DNA of 64,000 nt from Kitasatospora mediocidica KCTC 9733 (lineage in GTDB: Bacteria > Actinomycetota > Actinomycetes > Streptomycetales > Streptomycetaceae): contig NZ_JQLN01000005.1 in the NCBI RefSeq assembly GCF_000744225.1, positions 620,001 to 684,000 on the forward strand. Direction: 5' to 3'. A program made the position numbers and the translations under genes. Within the stretch, counting starts at the first letter, position 1; every line of letters begins with the position of its first letter. The notes under the pieces are model-generated. The model saw nothing but the letters and a program-made list of their open reading frames with translations, had not been told where the DNA came from and did no database searches. This document shows positions 15,551 to 24,054 of the stretch, piece after piece.

Positions 15551-16210
15551 ATGCACGCCCCCACCGAGCTGTCCGTCCGCGCCCTGCTGCTCGACATGGA
15601 CGGGACGCTGGTCAACTCCGACACCGTCGTCGAGCGCTGCTGGCGCCGCTGGGCGGCCGCGCAGGGCCTTGACGGGGACACCGTCATGCGGGTCGTGCAC
15701 GGCCGCCAGGGGCACCTGAGCATGGCGATCCTGCTGCCGGACCGCCCGATGGAGCAGAACCTCGCCGAGAACCGGACGATGCTCGCCGAGGAGACCGCCG
15801 ACGTCGAGGGCGTCGTCGAGATCCCCGGCGCCGCCGCGTTCCTGGCCTCGCTGACCGGCCACCCGCACGCCCTGGTCACCTCGGCGGACCGCGCCCTGGC
15901 CGGCACCAGGATGGCCGCCGCCGGACTGCCGATGCCCGACCTGGCGATCACCGCCGAGTCGGTGGGAGCCAGCAAGCCCGACCCGGAGGGCTTCCTCAAG
16001 GCCGCCGCCGAACTGGGCGTCGACCCGGCCGACTGCCTCGTCTTCGAGGACTCCGAGGCCGGCATAGCGGCGGGCCGGGCGGCCGGGATGCGGGTGGTGG
16101 GCGTCGGCGCACGTGCCGCCGCGCACGCGCCGACGGTGCACGTGCGGTCGCTGGAGCAGGTCCGGGTCGTCCCCGCAGGCGACGGCACGCTGACGGTGCA
16201 CATCGCCTGA
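15551..16210 (+). CDS. HAD-family phosphatase (sugar-phosphatase-like)
   Basis: The 219-residue protein has the HAD motif I DMDGTLVNSD near the start, motif II TSADRAL, and motif III/IV SKPDPEGF and VFEDSEAG. The cap region between motifs I and II is the alpha-helical type seen in beta-phosphoglucomutase-like and sugar-phosphate phosphatases. The ATG at 15551 was chosen for its AGGAG ribosome binding site; the frame is open a further 13 codons upstream without one. A broken palindrome, TTTGT-N11-ACAAA (15503-15523), precedes it. Placement after the split RibD pair suggests it may dephosphorylate the pyrimidine intermediate of riboflavin synthesis, but a general sugar phosphatase is equally possible. 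Confidence 0.85.
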   Translation: MHAPTELSVRALLLDMDGTLVNSDTVVERCWRRWAAAQGLDGDTVMRVVHGRQGHLSMAILLPDRPMEQNLAENRTMLAEETADVEGVVEIPGAAAFLASLTGHPHALVTSADRALAGTRMAAAGLPMPDLAITAESVGASKPDPEGFLKAAAELGVDPADCLVFEDSEAGIAAGRAAGMRVVGVGARAAAHAPTVHVRSLEQVRVVPAGDGTLTVHIA

Positions 16211-16274
16211 CCGCCGACCGCCGACCACTGCGGGTTGTCGCGCACCGGCGCCCGTGCCGGACCAGACTGGCCGT

Positions 16275-16664
16275 ATGGAGAAGCGCGACACGCCCCGTGC
16301 AACACCCGGCGGCACGGCCGACATCCGGGTCCGCCGGATCTACGACCCGCCCTCGCCGGACGACGGCCGGCGCGTGCTGGTCGACCGGCTCTGGCCGCGC
16401 GGCGTCAGCAAGGAGCGCGCCGAGCTGGACGAGTGGGCCAAGGAGCTGGCCCCCTCCGACGAGCTGCGCCGGTGGTACCACGCGGCCCCGCAGGAGCACG
16501 CCGCCGAGTTCGCCGACCGCTACCGCGCCGAGCTCGCCGCCCCCGAGCAGCAGGACCGGCTGGCCGCATTGCGCGCCCGGGCGCCGCTGACCCTGCTCAC
16601 GGCGACCAAGGACGCGACGCACAGTCACGCCGCCCTGCTGCTGGAACTGCTGACGGGTCCCTGA
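16275..16664 (+). CDS. DUF488 family protein
   Basis: The 129-residue protein carries the DUF488 signature: RRIYDPPSPDDGRRVLVDRLWPRGVSKERAELDEW can be read in pieces from residue 18 on, and LTLLTATKDATHSHAALL lies near the C-terminus. The family is widespread and uncharacterised in most bacteria. The ATG at 16275 has no clear ribosome binding site; a CAGACT box 6 bases upstream looks like a -10 element, so the transcript may be leaderless. A GTG at 16254 is an alternative start. Its stop codon is embedded in a hairpin that probably ends transcription. Confidence 0.8.
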   Translation: MEKRDTPRATPGGTADIRVRRIYDPPSPDDGRRVLVDRLWPRGVSKERAELDEWAKELAPSDELRRWYHAAPQEHAAEFADRYRAELAAPEQQDRLAALRARAPLTLLTATKDATHSHAALLLELLTGP

Positions 16665-16693
16665 GCGGCCGCACCGCCGCCCAGGGACCCGTC
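16652..16693. terminator. Hairpin between convergent genes
   Basis: Perfect 12-base arms GACGGGTCCCTG (16652-16663) and CAGGGACCCGTC (16682-16693) enclose an 18-base loop. The hairpin overlaps the stop of the DUF488 gene and faces the end of the phosphoesterase gene. It lacks a T tract, as is common for terminators in this group. Confidence 0.6.
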
Positions 16694-16706
16694 GTGGACC
16701 GGCTCG

Positions 16707-18503
16707 CTAGTTCACTGTCAGGGTGAGCGGTCCGGCCAGGGCCGTGTAGCCGTCGTTGTACAGGTACCAGACCGCGTACGAGCCCGCGCCGCTCAGCTTG
16801 CTCGTGCTGAAGGTCAGGCTGCCGCTGGTGCCCGGGGCGTACTGCCAGGTGAGGGACGACTGCTTGCCCGGCGTCACGCCGACCGGGTAGATGCCGATCC
16901 AGTTGGTCGAGCCCGCGGTGGCCGCCGGGGTCGTGTACTGGAAGGTGACGTTCGCGCCGTTGGCCACCGACGGCGTGCCGGTGGTCAGCGTGTTGGTCGG
17001 GACCGGGGCCACGACGGGCGAGAACGCGTCGTTGAGCGGCGTGGCGTAGGTGTCGTTGGCGGTCATGCCGGGCAGACCGAGCGCCGCGTCGATGGTGCGG
17101 GCGGTGCTGTAGTGGTCGTAGCGGCTCGCGCTGGTGGTGCCCGCCGGGACGGTGCCCTGGGAGCCGAGCACGATCGAGGCGACGTGGTTGCCCGCCTCAC
17201 TGCTGTCCTCGTCCCAGGTGACGATCAGCAGGGACTTCTGCGAGGTCCAGGCCGGGGAGCTGAGCACCGGGGCCAGGGTCTGCTTCAGCCAGCCGTCCTG
17301 GGTCTGCAGGCTGGTCGCGCTGCCGTTGCCGGAGGCCTCACCGTCGTAGTAGTCGTCCGCCGCGATCCAGGAGAAGTTCGGCGTGGTGGCGGCGCTGGCC
17401 AGGTCGGTGGTCAGCTGGGTGGTGTCGAACAGGTGCGCCTGGCAGCGGGTCGGGTTGCCGCTGATGTCCGTGTAGTTGATGAACGGCGCGTCGTCCGGCT
17501 CGTAGTACTTGTCGTACTGCGTAGTGGTGTTGCAGGGCGTGCCCATGCCCTGCTCGTAGGCCTTCCAGCTCTTGCCCTTGGCCTCCAGCTGGTCGCCCAG
17601 GTTGGTCCCCGGGTCCTTGATGTTGGGCCAGTACGTCGCCCCGCCCGCGTAGGTGTCACCACCGGCGATCGCCAGGTAGTTCTCGTCGCTCGGGTGGTAC
17701 ACCGCGTGGTAGTTGGTCATGCTGGCGCCCTGCGCCATCAGGCTGTGGATGTAGGGCGTGTCCGTGGGGTCGCCCATCACCTCGTTGTAGTCGGTGTTCT
17801 CCATCATGACCTGGAAGACGTGGTCGTAGCCCGGCACCTTGGACGCCGGGGGCGCCAGCGGAGCGGCCGCGACGGGCGTCGACAGCGTCAGCGAGAGGTT
17901 GTCCAGGTAGCCGGACTCGCCCGAGCTCTGCAGGAACTGCGCCTGGACCAGGATCGAGCGGGTACCGGCCGGGACCGCGCCGGTGCTGCTGCGGGCCAGG
18001 AACGACGTGGTGTTCGACCGGTCGGCGGCGGAGACCGTCGGCAGGTTGACCGTCGAACCGACCTGGTGGCCCGAGCCGTCCTGGAACTGGAGCGAGACCG
18101 CCACGTAGCCCGCGTAGGTGGTCCAACCGCCGAGCCAGCCCGACAGGTTGTAGGTGATGCCGCCGCCGTCGATCGCGCCGGCCGCGGAGGAGACGTCCAC
18201 GCTCTGGGTCATCGACCCGTCGCCCTGGTCGCCGGGCCCGAAGAACGCCTTACCCGGCGCCGGGCTGGACGGGTGGCCGAAGCTCCCGGCCGCATAGCAG
18301 TTCACGGCCGGGCTGCCCGACTGGACGGACCAGCCCGGCATGGTGCTGGCCGCTGTCCAGTCGGAGGTGCAGTATCCGGCCTCGGCGTCACCGTTCACGA
18401 TCAGGTTCCCGCTGGTGGCGGCACCCGTCGCGGTCGGCGCCACCACCAGCAGCGCAGCTGTCAGTGCGAAGACGCTGCCGAGTGCTCTCCAGAGCAGTCG
18501 CAT
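16707..18503 (-). CDS. Secreted phosphoesterase (acid phosphatase/phospholipase C superfamily)
   Basis: The 598-residue protein begins with a Sec signal peptide (MRLLWRALGSVFALTAALL, cleavage near ATGAA). An N-terminal carbohydrate-binding-like beta domain follows (NLIVNGDAEAGYCTSDW, about residues 32-215). The catalytic domain (about 230-500) is of the phosphoesterase family (AcpA/PLC type, alkaline-phosphatase superfamily): MMENTDYNEVMG, SDENYLAIAGGDTYAGG, SWIAADDYYDGE and LIVTWDEDSSEAGNHVA provide the expected metal-ligand Asp, Asn, Glu and His residues. A C-terminal immunoglobulin-like domain (about 510-598) ends the protein. It probably removes phosphate from extracellular organic phosphates. 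The start at the ATG at 18503 fits the signal peptide; the frame is open 13 codons farther upstream. Confidence 0.87.
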   Translation of the reverse strand: MRLLWRALGSVFALTAALLVVAPTATGAATSGNLIVNGDAEAGYCTSDWTAASTMPGWSVQSGSPAVNCYAAGSFGHPSSPAPGKAFFGPGDQGDGSMTQSVDVSSAAGAIDGGGITYNLSGWLGGWTTYAGYVAVSLQFQDGSGHQVGSTVNLPTVSAADRSNTTSFLARSSTGAVPAGTRSILVQAQFLQSSGESGYLDNLSLTLSTPVAAAPLAPPASKVPGYDHVFQVMMENTDYNEVMGDPTDTPYIHSLMAQGASMTNYHAVYHPSDENYLAIAGGDTYAGGATYWPNIKDPGTNLGDQLEAKGKSWKAYEQGMGTPCNTTTQYDKYYEPDDAPFINYTDISGNPTRCQAHLFDTTQLTTDLASAATTPNFSWIAADDYYDGEASGNGSATSLQTQDGWLKQTLAPVLSSPAWTSQKSLLIVTWDEDSSEAGNHVASIVLGSQGTVPAGTTSASRYDHYSTARTIDAALGLPGMTANDTYATPLNDAFSPVVAPVPTNTLTTGTPSVANGANVTFQYTTPAATAGSTNWIGIYPVGVTPGKQSSLTWQYAPGTSGSLTFSTSKLSGAGSYAVWYLYNDGYTALAGPLTLTVN

Positions 18504-18679
18504 GTCCGTAGCCTCATCCCGTTGTCTGAGTTGTATGAACAACCGTCACGAACGGGCTATTGATAACGGACCCAGCTGTCCAGCGGAACAACGCCCGGAG
18601 TCCACCCGACGACACCCCGCCCCCACCTCGGGGCCGAGCCCGCCCGGCGGGACGACGGGGAGCCCCCAAGGACCGTCAC

Positions 18680-19237
18680 TCACTCAGGTGTGGTGCGGCT
18701 CCCGGCCGTCATGCCCAGACGCACCTGTTCCTCCTCGACGATCTGGCGCGCCAGCTCGCTGTCCGACACGTCGACCGCATCTGGGGTGGCTTCGGCCACG
18801 GCGCTGCGGCGGGCGTAGGCGTCGAACAGGCGGGTCTTCTGTTCCAGCATCTTCACCATGCGTTCGTCCACTCCCCCGGTGGCGAGGAGGCGATGCACGC
18901 GAACCGGTCTGACCTGGCCCATGCGGTGGGCTCGGGCAACTGCCTGGTGCTCGATGGTCGGCTTGATCTGCGGTTCGCAGATAATGACGACTGAGGCAGC
19001 CTGCATATTGAGGCCGACACCAGCCGCCTGGATCTGTCCCAGAAGCACCGCTGGTCCCGAGACGCCGGCGAAATCGTCGACGACTTGCTGCCTCCGTCCT
19101 GCCGCGACGCTTCCGGTGAGCGGACCGAACAGCGGAGTACCGGCAGCGGGCCCCGCAGCCAGTGCTTCCTTCACTACGCTCAGCACGTCCTTGAAACTGG
19201 AGACCGGCGGCGGGACCGTACGGGAGCCGGCGAATCT
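18680..19237 (-). pseudogene. 3' remnant of an SNF2-family helicase
   Basis: The frame ending at 18680 encodes only the last part of a helicase C domain. FKDVLSVVKEAL is followed by GPAVLLGQIQAAGVGLNM and by motif VI, HQAVARAHRMGQVRPVRVHRLL, which are typical of SNF2/RapA ATPases. The C-terminal tail VDVSDSELARQIVEEEQ also matches these proteins. The ATP-binding half (Walker A, DEAH box) is missing, and the sequence upstream of about 19201 no longer reads as helicase. A full protein would have 700 residues or more. It is best seen as a decayed end of a lost gene, left beside the toxin-antitoxin module. Confidence 0.8.
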
Positions 19238-19295
19238 CGAGTGAAGATCACCTTTGCCTCCCGGGCCATGGAGGACTACCGGTGGTGGCAAGTAA

Positions 19296-19325
19296 CGGCT
19301 CCCCAGACTGGTACCCGGGGAGCCG
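19296..19325. repeat. 9-bp inverted repeat (hairpin)
   Basis: CGGCTCCCC (19296-19304) and GGGGAGCCG (19317-19325) form a perfect stem with a 12-base loop. It sits just upstream of the helicase remnant in DNA with no gene. No T tract follows on either strand. It may be a leftover of a mobile element or a terminator. Confidence 0.45.
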
Positions 19326-19407
19326 CCGCCGTGTTACGCCAGTGCGGTGCGGAGTGCCGACGCCTGGCCTACCCGCAAGCAGGCCAGGCACAAGATCTGA
19401 TGTCACG

Positions 19408-19426
19408 TCAGACGTTGAAACGGAAC
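19408..19426. repeat. Direct repeat copy of the ychF 3' end (outer copy)
   Basis: The bases TCAGACGTTGAAACGGAAC match the end of the ychF coding sequence at 20162-20180 at 18 of 19 positions, in the same orientation. Read on the minus strand this copy would still encode the last residues FRFNV and the stop of YchF. The two copies enclose the Phd/RelE module, as the two ends of an integrated element would. Confidence 0.55.
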
Positions 19427-19496
19427 GGGTGCAGACCGGACCTGGCCTGCGACGGGGCGCCAATCGCACCCGTGGCCAGGCATTTCAAGGCATTCA

Positions 19497-19525
19497 TTGT
19501 GTACACATGGGCCACTTGGTACACT
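19497..19525 (+). promoter_or_regulatory. Promoter and operator of the toxin-antitoxin module
   Basis: A -35 box TTGTGT (19497-19502) and a -10 box TACACT (19520-19525) are 17 bases apart. The antitoxin ATG lies 7 bases after the -10 box, so the transcript is probably leaderless. The palindrome TGTGTACACA (19498-19507) overlaps the -35 box, and a second GTACAC (19519-19524) overlaps the -10 box. YefM/Phd antitoxins are known to bind palindromes with a TGTACA core, so these are likely autorepression sites. Confidence 0.6.
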
Positions 19526-19532
19526 TGGGCTC

Positions 19533-19799
19533 ATGAGCCAGATGCCCATAGAGTCCATCCGCGATGTCCGCGCACACCTGGCCGAGGTCGTCGAGCGGGC
19601 CAACCATGACGACGTACCCACCGTCATCACACGCCGCGGCAAGCAGGTCGCCGCCGTCGTCTCCATCGAGATCCTGCGCAAGTACCAGGAATGGGAAGAG
19701 CGCGAGATCAACCGGATCATCGACGAGCGCATGGCAACTCCGGCAGCCGGTGTCCCGATCGAGGACGTCATGAGGGAGACACTGGCGCGCAGTGAGTGA
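19533..19799 (+). CDS. Type II antitoxin, Phd/YefM family
   Basis: The 88-residue protein has the Phd/YefM N-terminal DNA-binding fold: IESIRDVRAHLAEVVERAN, then VPTVITRRGKQVAAVVSIEIL. A helical C-terminal half (KYQEWEEREINRIIDERM) should wrap the toxin. It would neutralise the RelE-type toxin encoded next to it and repress the shared promoter. The start at 19533 follows a promoter that fits leaderless transcription. The stop codon overlaps the toxin start by 8 bases, so translation is coupled. The module lies in an accessory patch between an SNF2 helicase remnant and ychF. Confidence 0.92.
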   Translation: MSQMPIESIRDVRAHLAEVVERANHDDVPTVITRRGKQVAAVVSIEILRKYQEWEEREINRIIDERMATPAAGVPIEDVMRETLARSE

Positions 19800-20055
19800 G
19801 TACCGCACCCTCTTCCGGCCGGAGGCTCAGGCTGAACTTCGGAAGATTCCCCGGGACATGGCCCTCCGCATCCTCGCCAAGCTGACGGAACTGGAGAGCG
19901 ACCCGTTCGGGTTCAACACGACGGCTCTCGTGTCGCAGCCCGACCGCCGACGCCTCCGGGTGGGCGACTACCGCGTCATCTACACGATCGACAACGGGGA
20001 ACTGGTGGTGTGGGTCGTCCACGTCGCACACCGCTCCACCGTGTACGACACCTAA
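19792..20055 (+). CDS. relE: Type II toxin, RelE/ParE family
   Basis: The 87-residue protein matches RelE-type toxins: an N-terminal FRPEAQAELRKIPRDMALRIL helix pair, the central DRRRLRVGDYRVIYTI strand block with the basic residues used for mRNA binding, and a C-terminal VVHVAHRSTVYDT with the common His-Arg-x-x-x-Tyr ending. RelE toxins cut mRNA in the ribosome. Length and ending are normal, so it should be functional. It is co-transcribed with the antitoxin (8-base overlap). A hairpin with a short T run follows 55 bases downstream. ParE-like gyrase inhibition is less likely, given the catalytic-type residues. Confidence 0.92.
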   Translation: MSEYRTLFRPEAQAELRKIPRDMALRILAKLTELESDPFGFNTTALVSQPDRRRLRVGDYRVIYTIDNGELVVWVVHVAHRSTVYDT

Positions 20056-20109
20056 CCCCAGTACACCGGGAGAAGAACGTCGAAGTCCTGCGGACTGTTG
20101 CGGACAGCT

Positions 20110-20149
20110 AGGCCGCCCGACCTGCTACACCTCGCAGGTCAGGCGGCCT
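20110..20149 (+). terminator. Hairpin terminator after the toxin gene
   Basis: AGGCCGCC-C-GACCTGC (20110-20125) pairs with GCAGGTC-A-GGCGGCCT (20134-20149), giving 15 pairs with one mismatch and an 8-base loop. TTTCT follows on the plus strand. It separates the toxin gene from convergent ychF. Confidence 0.7.
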
Positions 20150-20161
20150 TTCTGCGCAGCC

Positions 20162-20180
20162 TCAGACGTTGAAGCGGAAC
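20162..20180. repeat. Direct repeat at the ychF 3' end (inner copy)
   Basis: TCAGACGTTGAAGCGGAAC is the last part of the ychF coding sequence, including its stop codon, and is the partner of the copy at 19408-19426. Confidence 0.55.
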
Positions 20181-21235
20181 TCCACCACGTCGCCGTCCTG
20201 CATGACGTACTCCTTGCCCTCGATGCGCGACTTGCCCTTGGCGCGGGCCTCGGGGATGGAGCCGCAGACGACGAGGTCGTCGTAGGAGACGATTTCGGCC
20301 TTGATGAAGCCCTTCTGGAAGTCGGTGTGGATCACACCGGCGGCCTCGGGGGCGGTCGCGCCCTTCTTGATGGTCCAGGCGCGGACCTCCTTGGGGCCGG
20401 CCGTCAGGTAGGTCTGCAGGCCGAGGGTCTCGAAGCCGACGCGGCCGAGGGTGGCCATGCCGGCCTCCTCCTGGCCCATGGACTGGAGGAGTTCGAGGGC
20501 CTCGTCGTCGTCCATGCCGATCAGCTCGGACTCGATCTTCGCATTGAGGAAGATCGCCTCGGCGGGGGCGACCAGGGCGCGCTGGGCGTCCTTGAAGGCC
20601 TCGTCGGTGAGCTCGTCCTCGTCCACGTTGAAGACGTAGAGGAAGGGCTTGGCGGTGAGCAGGTGGAGCTCGCGCACCGAGGCGGAGTCGAAGCCGGCCT
20701 CGAAGAGGGTCTTGCCGGACTCCAGGATCGTCTGGGCGGCCTTGGCGGCGGCGAGGGTGGCCGCCGACTCCTTCTTGAGGCGGGACTCCTTCTCGAGGCG
20801 GGGGATCACCTTCTCGATCGACTGGAGGTCGGCGAGGATCAGCTCGGTGTTGATGGTCTCGATGTCGTCCTTCGGCGAGACCTTGCCGTCCACGTGCACG
20901 ACGTCGGGGTCGACGAAGGCGCGGATGACCTGGCAGATCGCGTCGGACTCGCGGATGTTCGCGAGGAACTTGTTGCCCAGGCCCTCGCCCACCGAGGCGC
21001 CGCGGACGATGCCGGCGATGTCGACGAAGTCGACGGTGGCCGGGAGGAGGCGCTGCGAGCCGAAGATCTCGGCGAGCACGGTCAGTCGCGGGTCCGGGAC
21101 GCCGACCACGCCGACGTTCGGCTCGATGGTGGCGAACGGGTAGTTGGCCGCCAGGACGTCGTTCTTGGTCAGGGCGTTGAACAGGGTCGACTTGCCGACG
21201 TTCGGCAGGCCGACGATTCCGATCGTGAGCGACAT
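20162..21235 (-). CDS. ychF: Redox-regulated ATPase YchF (Obg-like GTPase family)
   Basis: The 357-residue protein is YchF/OLA1, a universally conserved P-loop protein that prefers ATP and associates with ribosomes. The N-terminal IGIVGLPNVGKSTLFNAL is the G1 loop, FVDIAGIVRGAS is the G3 region and FLYVFNVDEDE replaces the usual NKxD motif. The TGS-like C-terminal domain ends in EGKEYVMQDGDVVEFRFNV, as usual. The ATG at 21235 is the standard start MSLTIGIVG; the frame is open 60 codons upstream but that stretch is low complexity and lacks homology features. The last 19 bases are duplicated at 19408, at the far side of the toxin-antitoxin module. Confidence 0.95.
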   Translation of the reverse strand: MSLTIGIVGLPNVGKSTLFNALTKNDVLAANYPFATIEPNVGVVGVPDPRLTVLAEIFGSQRLLPATVDFVDIAGIVRGASVGEGLGNKFLANIRESDAICQVIRAFVDPDVVHVDGKVSPKDDIETINTELILADLQSIEKVIPRLEKESRLKKESAATLAAAKAAQTILESGKTLFEAGFDSASVRELHLLTAKPFLYVFNVDEDELTDEAFKDAQRALVAPAEAIFLNAKIESELIGMDDDEALELLQSMGQEEAGMATLGRVGFETLGLQTYLTAGPKEVRAWTIKKGATAPEAAGVIHTDFQKGFIKAEIVSYDDLVVCGSIPEARAKGKSRIEGKEYVMQDGDVVEFRFNV

Positions 21236-21335
21236 GAAGCGAGATCCCGTGGGCTTGGAGGGCGTGGAGCGGCACCGTACGGGCCGGTCGCCCAGTCTAC
21301 GGGGCGTCGGGGAGGGGCCCGGAGGCGAGCCGCCC

Positions 21336-21371
21336 GGGTGGGCTTCCGGGCGGGCTTCCGGGCGGGCTTCC
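21336..21371. repeat. Three tandem 12-bp repeats upstream of ychF
   Basis: Three units of GGGCGGGCTTCC (the first with T at position 4) run head to tail in the region between ychF and the divergent membrane-protein gene. No function is apparent. Confidence 0.6.
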
Positions 21372-21429
21372 GGGCCGACTGCCGGGAGACACGGACGGGC
21401 CAGTTTTGTATCCATTACACAGTGTCGCG

Positions 21430-22080
21430 ATGATCGGACCTTACGTTGGGCAGGTGGAGCAGAGCATCCGTACCCAGCCGCCCGGGCCGCGGCCCCGCCC
21501 GCCAGCCGGCGGCGGGGCTGCTGAGGCCGCCGTTCCGGGGCCGGCCACGCCCCGCGATGCCGCGGGTGCGGGGGCCGGCGGCGGGCCGCCCGGCGGCAGA
21601 CCGTCCCGGCTGCGGACGGCCTCCGGCGGTGCGGGCGTGGCGCGGCTGCGGTGGAAGCTGAAGCTGCCGCTGGGCCGTTCGGGTCAGCAGGCGCGCAGCG
21701 GCCGGCCGGCCCGGCTGACGGCGATCGGCACCGGGGTGCTGACGCTGGCGGGCACGGTGGCCGCGGCGGGCGTCGACCAGTTGCTCTTCGACGGCCTCGG
21801 GGTGGTCTTCGGGCTCGGCTTCGTGGCGGTCTGCTTCCAGGCCGCCGTCCGGGTCCGCTCGGCGGACCTGCTGGCGGCGCCGATCAGCGGGCCGATCGCG
21901 TTCGCGCTGGCGCTGCTGCTGCTCGGCCCGGTGGCCAGTCCCGGGGTGGTCGGGCAGGTGGTGGCGCTGGCCACCGGCCTGGCGCTGCGGGCCGACTGGC
22001 TGTTCGCGGGGACGGGCCTGGCCGCGCTGATCGTCACGGCCCGGTTCGTCGCGCAGCGCCGGATCCGCCGCGGCCGCTGA
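21430..22080 (+). CDS. DUF6542-type membrane protein
   Basis: The 216-residue protein begins with a long Pro/Gly/Arg-rich cytoplasmic segment (about 85 residues). Four hydrophobic spans follow ([15 protein letters not shown], [35 protein letters not shown] and a C-terminal [16 protein letters not shown]), ending in a basic RRIRRGR tail. This layout and its position opposite ychF match the small membrane proteins named DUF6542 in streptomycetes. The start is uncertain: the ATG at 21430 was taken, but a GTG at about 21452 is possible. The 9-mer TTTGTATCC lies 17 bases upstream and recurs before the HAD gene. Function unknown. Confidence 0.7.
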   Translation: MIGPYVGQVEQSIRTQPPGPRPRPPAGGGAAEAAVPGPATPRDAAGAGAGGGPPGGRPSRLRTASGGAGVARLRWKLKLPLGRSGQQARSGRPARLTAIGTGVLTLAGTVAAAGVDQLLFDGLGVVFGLGFVAVCFQAAVRVRSADLLAAPISGPIAFALALLLLGPVASPGVVGQVVALATGLALRADWLFAGTGLAALIVTARFVAQRRIRRGR

Positions 22081-22097
22081 GCGAAGCCCAGGGGCTG

Positions 22098-22145
22098 CGG
22101 GGCTCAGGGCCTCAGGGACTCAGGGGCTCAGGGGCTCAGGGGCTC
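22098..22145. repeat. Six degenerate 8-bp tandem repeats (AGGGNCTC)
   Basis: About six head-to-tail copies of AGGGNCTC, the last three identical (AGGGGCTC), fill the short gap between two convergent genes. They may vary in copy number between strains. Confidence 0.65.
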
Positions 22146-22150
22146 AGGCG

Positions 22151-22903
<753 letters not shown>

Positions 22904-22958
22904 GTCTCCGCCTCCTCCGCGCCGTCCACAGCCTGTGCACAACCGTACGAGGGCCGGG

Positions 22959-22997
22959 TCGGCCCCGCCTGCTGATACCCGGAGCAGGCGGGGCCGA
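22959..22997. terminator. Hairpin downstream of ispH
   Basis: A perfect 15-base stem (TCGGCCCCGCCTGCT with AGCAGGCGGGGCCGA) and a 9-base loop lie 14 bases past the ispH stop codon on the minus strand. No T tract. Confidence 0.7.
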
Positions 22998-23010
22998 ACG
23001 GTTGCGGGGG

Positions 23011-23985
23011 TCAGAGCTTCCCGGCGGCCTCGGCGCGCAGGTCGCGGCGCAGCTCCTTGGGGAGCGAGAACTGCAGGGTCTCCTCGGCCGTCTTGACGAC
23101 CTGGACGTCCTCGAAGCCGCGCGCGGCGAGCCACTCCAGCACGCCCTGCACCAGGATCTCGGGGACCGAGGCGCCGCTGGTGAGGCCGATCGTCCCGACG
23201 CCCGCGAGCCAGGCCTCGTCCAGCTCCTCGGCGAAGTCCACCAGGTGCGCGGCCTTGGCGCCGTACTCCAGGCCGACCTCGACCAGGCGTACCGAGTTGG
23301 AGGAGTTCTTCGAGCCGACGACGATCAGCAGGTCGGTCTCGGGGGCGATCTGCTTGACCACCACCTGGCGGTTCTGGGTGGCGTAGCAGATGTCGTCGCT
23401 GGGGGGGCTGACCAGCAGCGGGAAGCGCTTCTTCAGCTCGCCGACGGTAGCCATCGTCTCGTCGACCGAAAGGGTGGTCTGGGAGAGCCAGACGACCTTG
23501 CTCTCGTCGCGGACCTTGACGTTCGCGACGTCCTCGGCGCCGTCGACCAGGTGGATCCGGTCCGGAGCCTCGCCCATCGTGCCGACGACCTCCTCGTGAC
23601 CCTCGTGGCCCACCAGCAGGATGTCGTAGTCCTCCTCGGCGAACCGGACGGCCTCCTTGTGGACCTTGGTCACCAGGGGGCAGGTGGCGTCGATGGTGGC
23701 GAGCTTGCCGGCCTTGGCCTCGTCGTGGACGGCCGGGGCCACCCCGTGCGCGGAGAAGACCACGATGGAGCCCTCGGGCACCTCCTCGGTCTCGTCGACG
23801 AAGATGGCTCCCTGCTTCTCCAGGGTCCGCACCACGTACTTGTTGTGGACGATCTCCTTGCGGACGTAGATCGGAGCCCCGTACTGCTCGAGGGCCTTCT
23901 CCACGGCGATGACTGCGCGGTCGACGCCCGCGCAGTAGCCCCGAGGGGCGGCGAGCAGGACACGGCGCTGTGCGGTGGTGGACAT
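23011..23985 (-). CDS. ispH: 4-hydroxy-3-methylbut-2-enyl diphosphate reductase
   Basis: The 324-residue enzyme catalyses the last step of the MEP pathway, making IPP and DMAPP. The three cysteines that hold its iron-sulfur cluster are in [11 protein letters not shown] (C18), [11 protein letters not shown] and [11 protein letters not shown]. Substrate-binding blocks [15 protein letters not shown] and GSKNSSNS are also present. The ATG at 23985 has GGGAG 3 bases upstream; an ATG at 23994 is possible. It is divergent from xseA, with about 70 bases between starts. Its products feed the prenyl-diphosphate synthases, including the undecaprenyl synthase encoded at 51.5 kb. Confidence 0.96.
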   Translation of the reverse strand: MSTTAQRRVLLAAPRGYCAGVDRAVIAVEKALEQYGAPIYVRKEIVHNKYVVRTLEKQGAIFVDETEEVPEGSIVVFSAHGVAPAVHDEAKAGKLATIDATCPLVTKVHKEAVRFAEEDYDILLVGHEGHEEVVGTMGEAPDRIHLVDGAEDVANVKVRDESKVVWLSQTTLSVDETMATVGELKKRFPLLVSPPSDDICYATQNRQVVVKQIAPETDLLIVVGSKNSSNSVRLVEVGLEYGAKAAHLVDFAEELDEAWLAGVGTIGLTSGASVPEILVQGVLEWLAARGFEDVQVVKTAEETLQFSLPKELRRDLRAEAAGKL

Positions 23986-24054
23986 GGCTCCCATGGTAGA
24001 CGCGCGGGGTCGCCCGGCGGTGCGGTGTCGGCGCACGGCGCTAGCCTCGTCCCC

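Noticed and set aside
21336..21371. Tandem 12-mers as a regulatory array for ychF
   Set aside because: They are GC-rich without symmetry and no regulator is known for such a pattern; listed only as a repeat.
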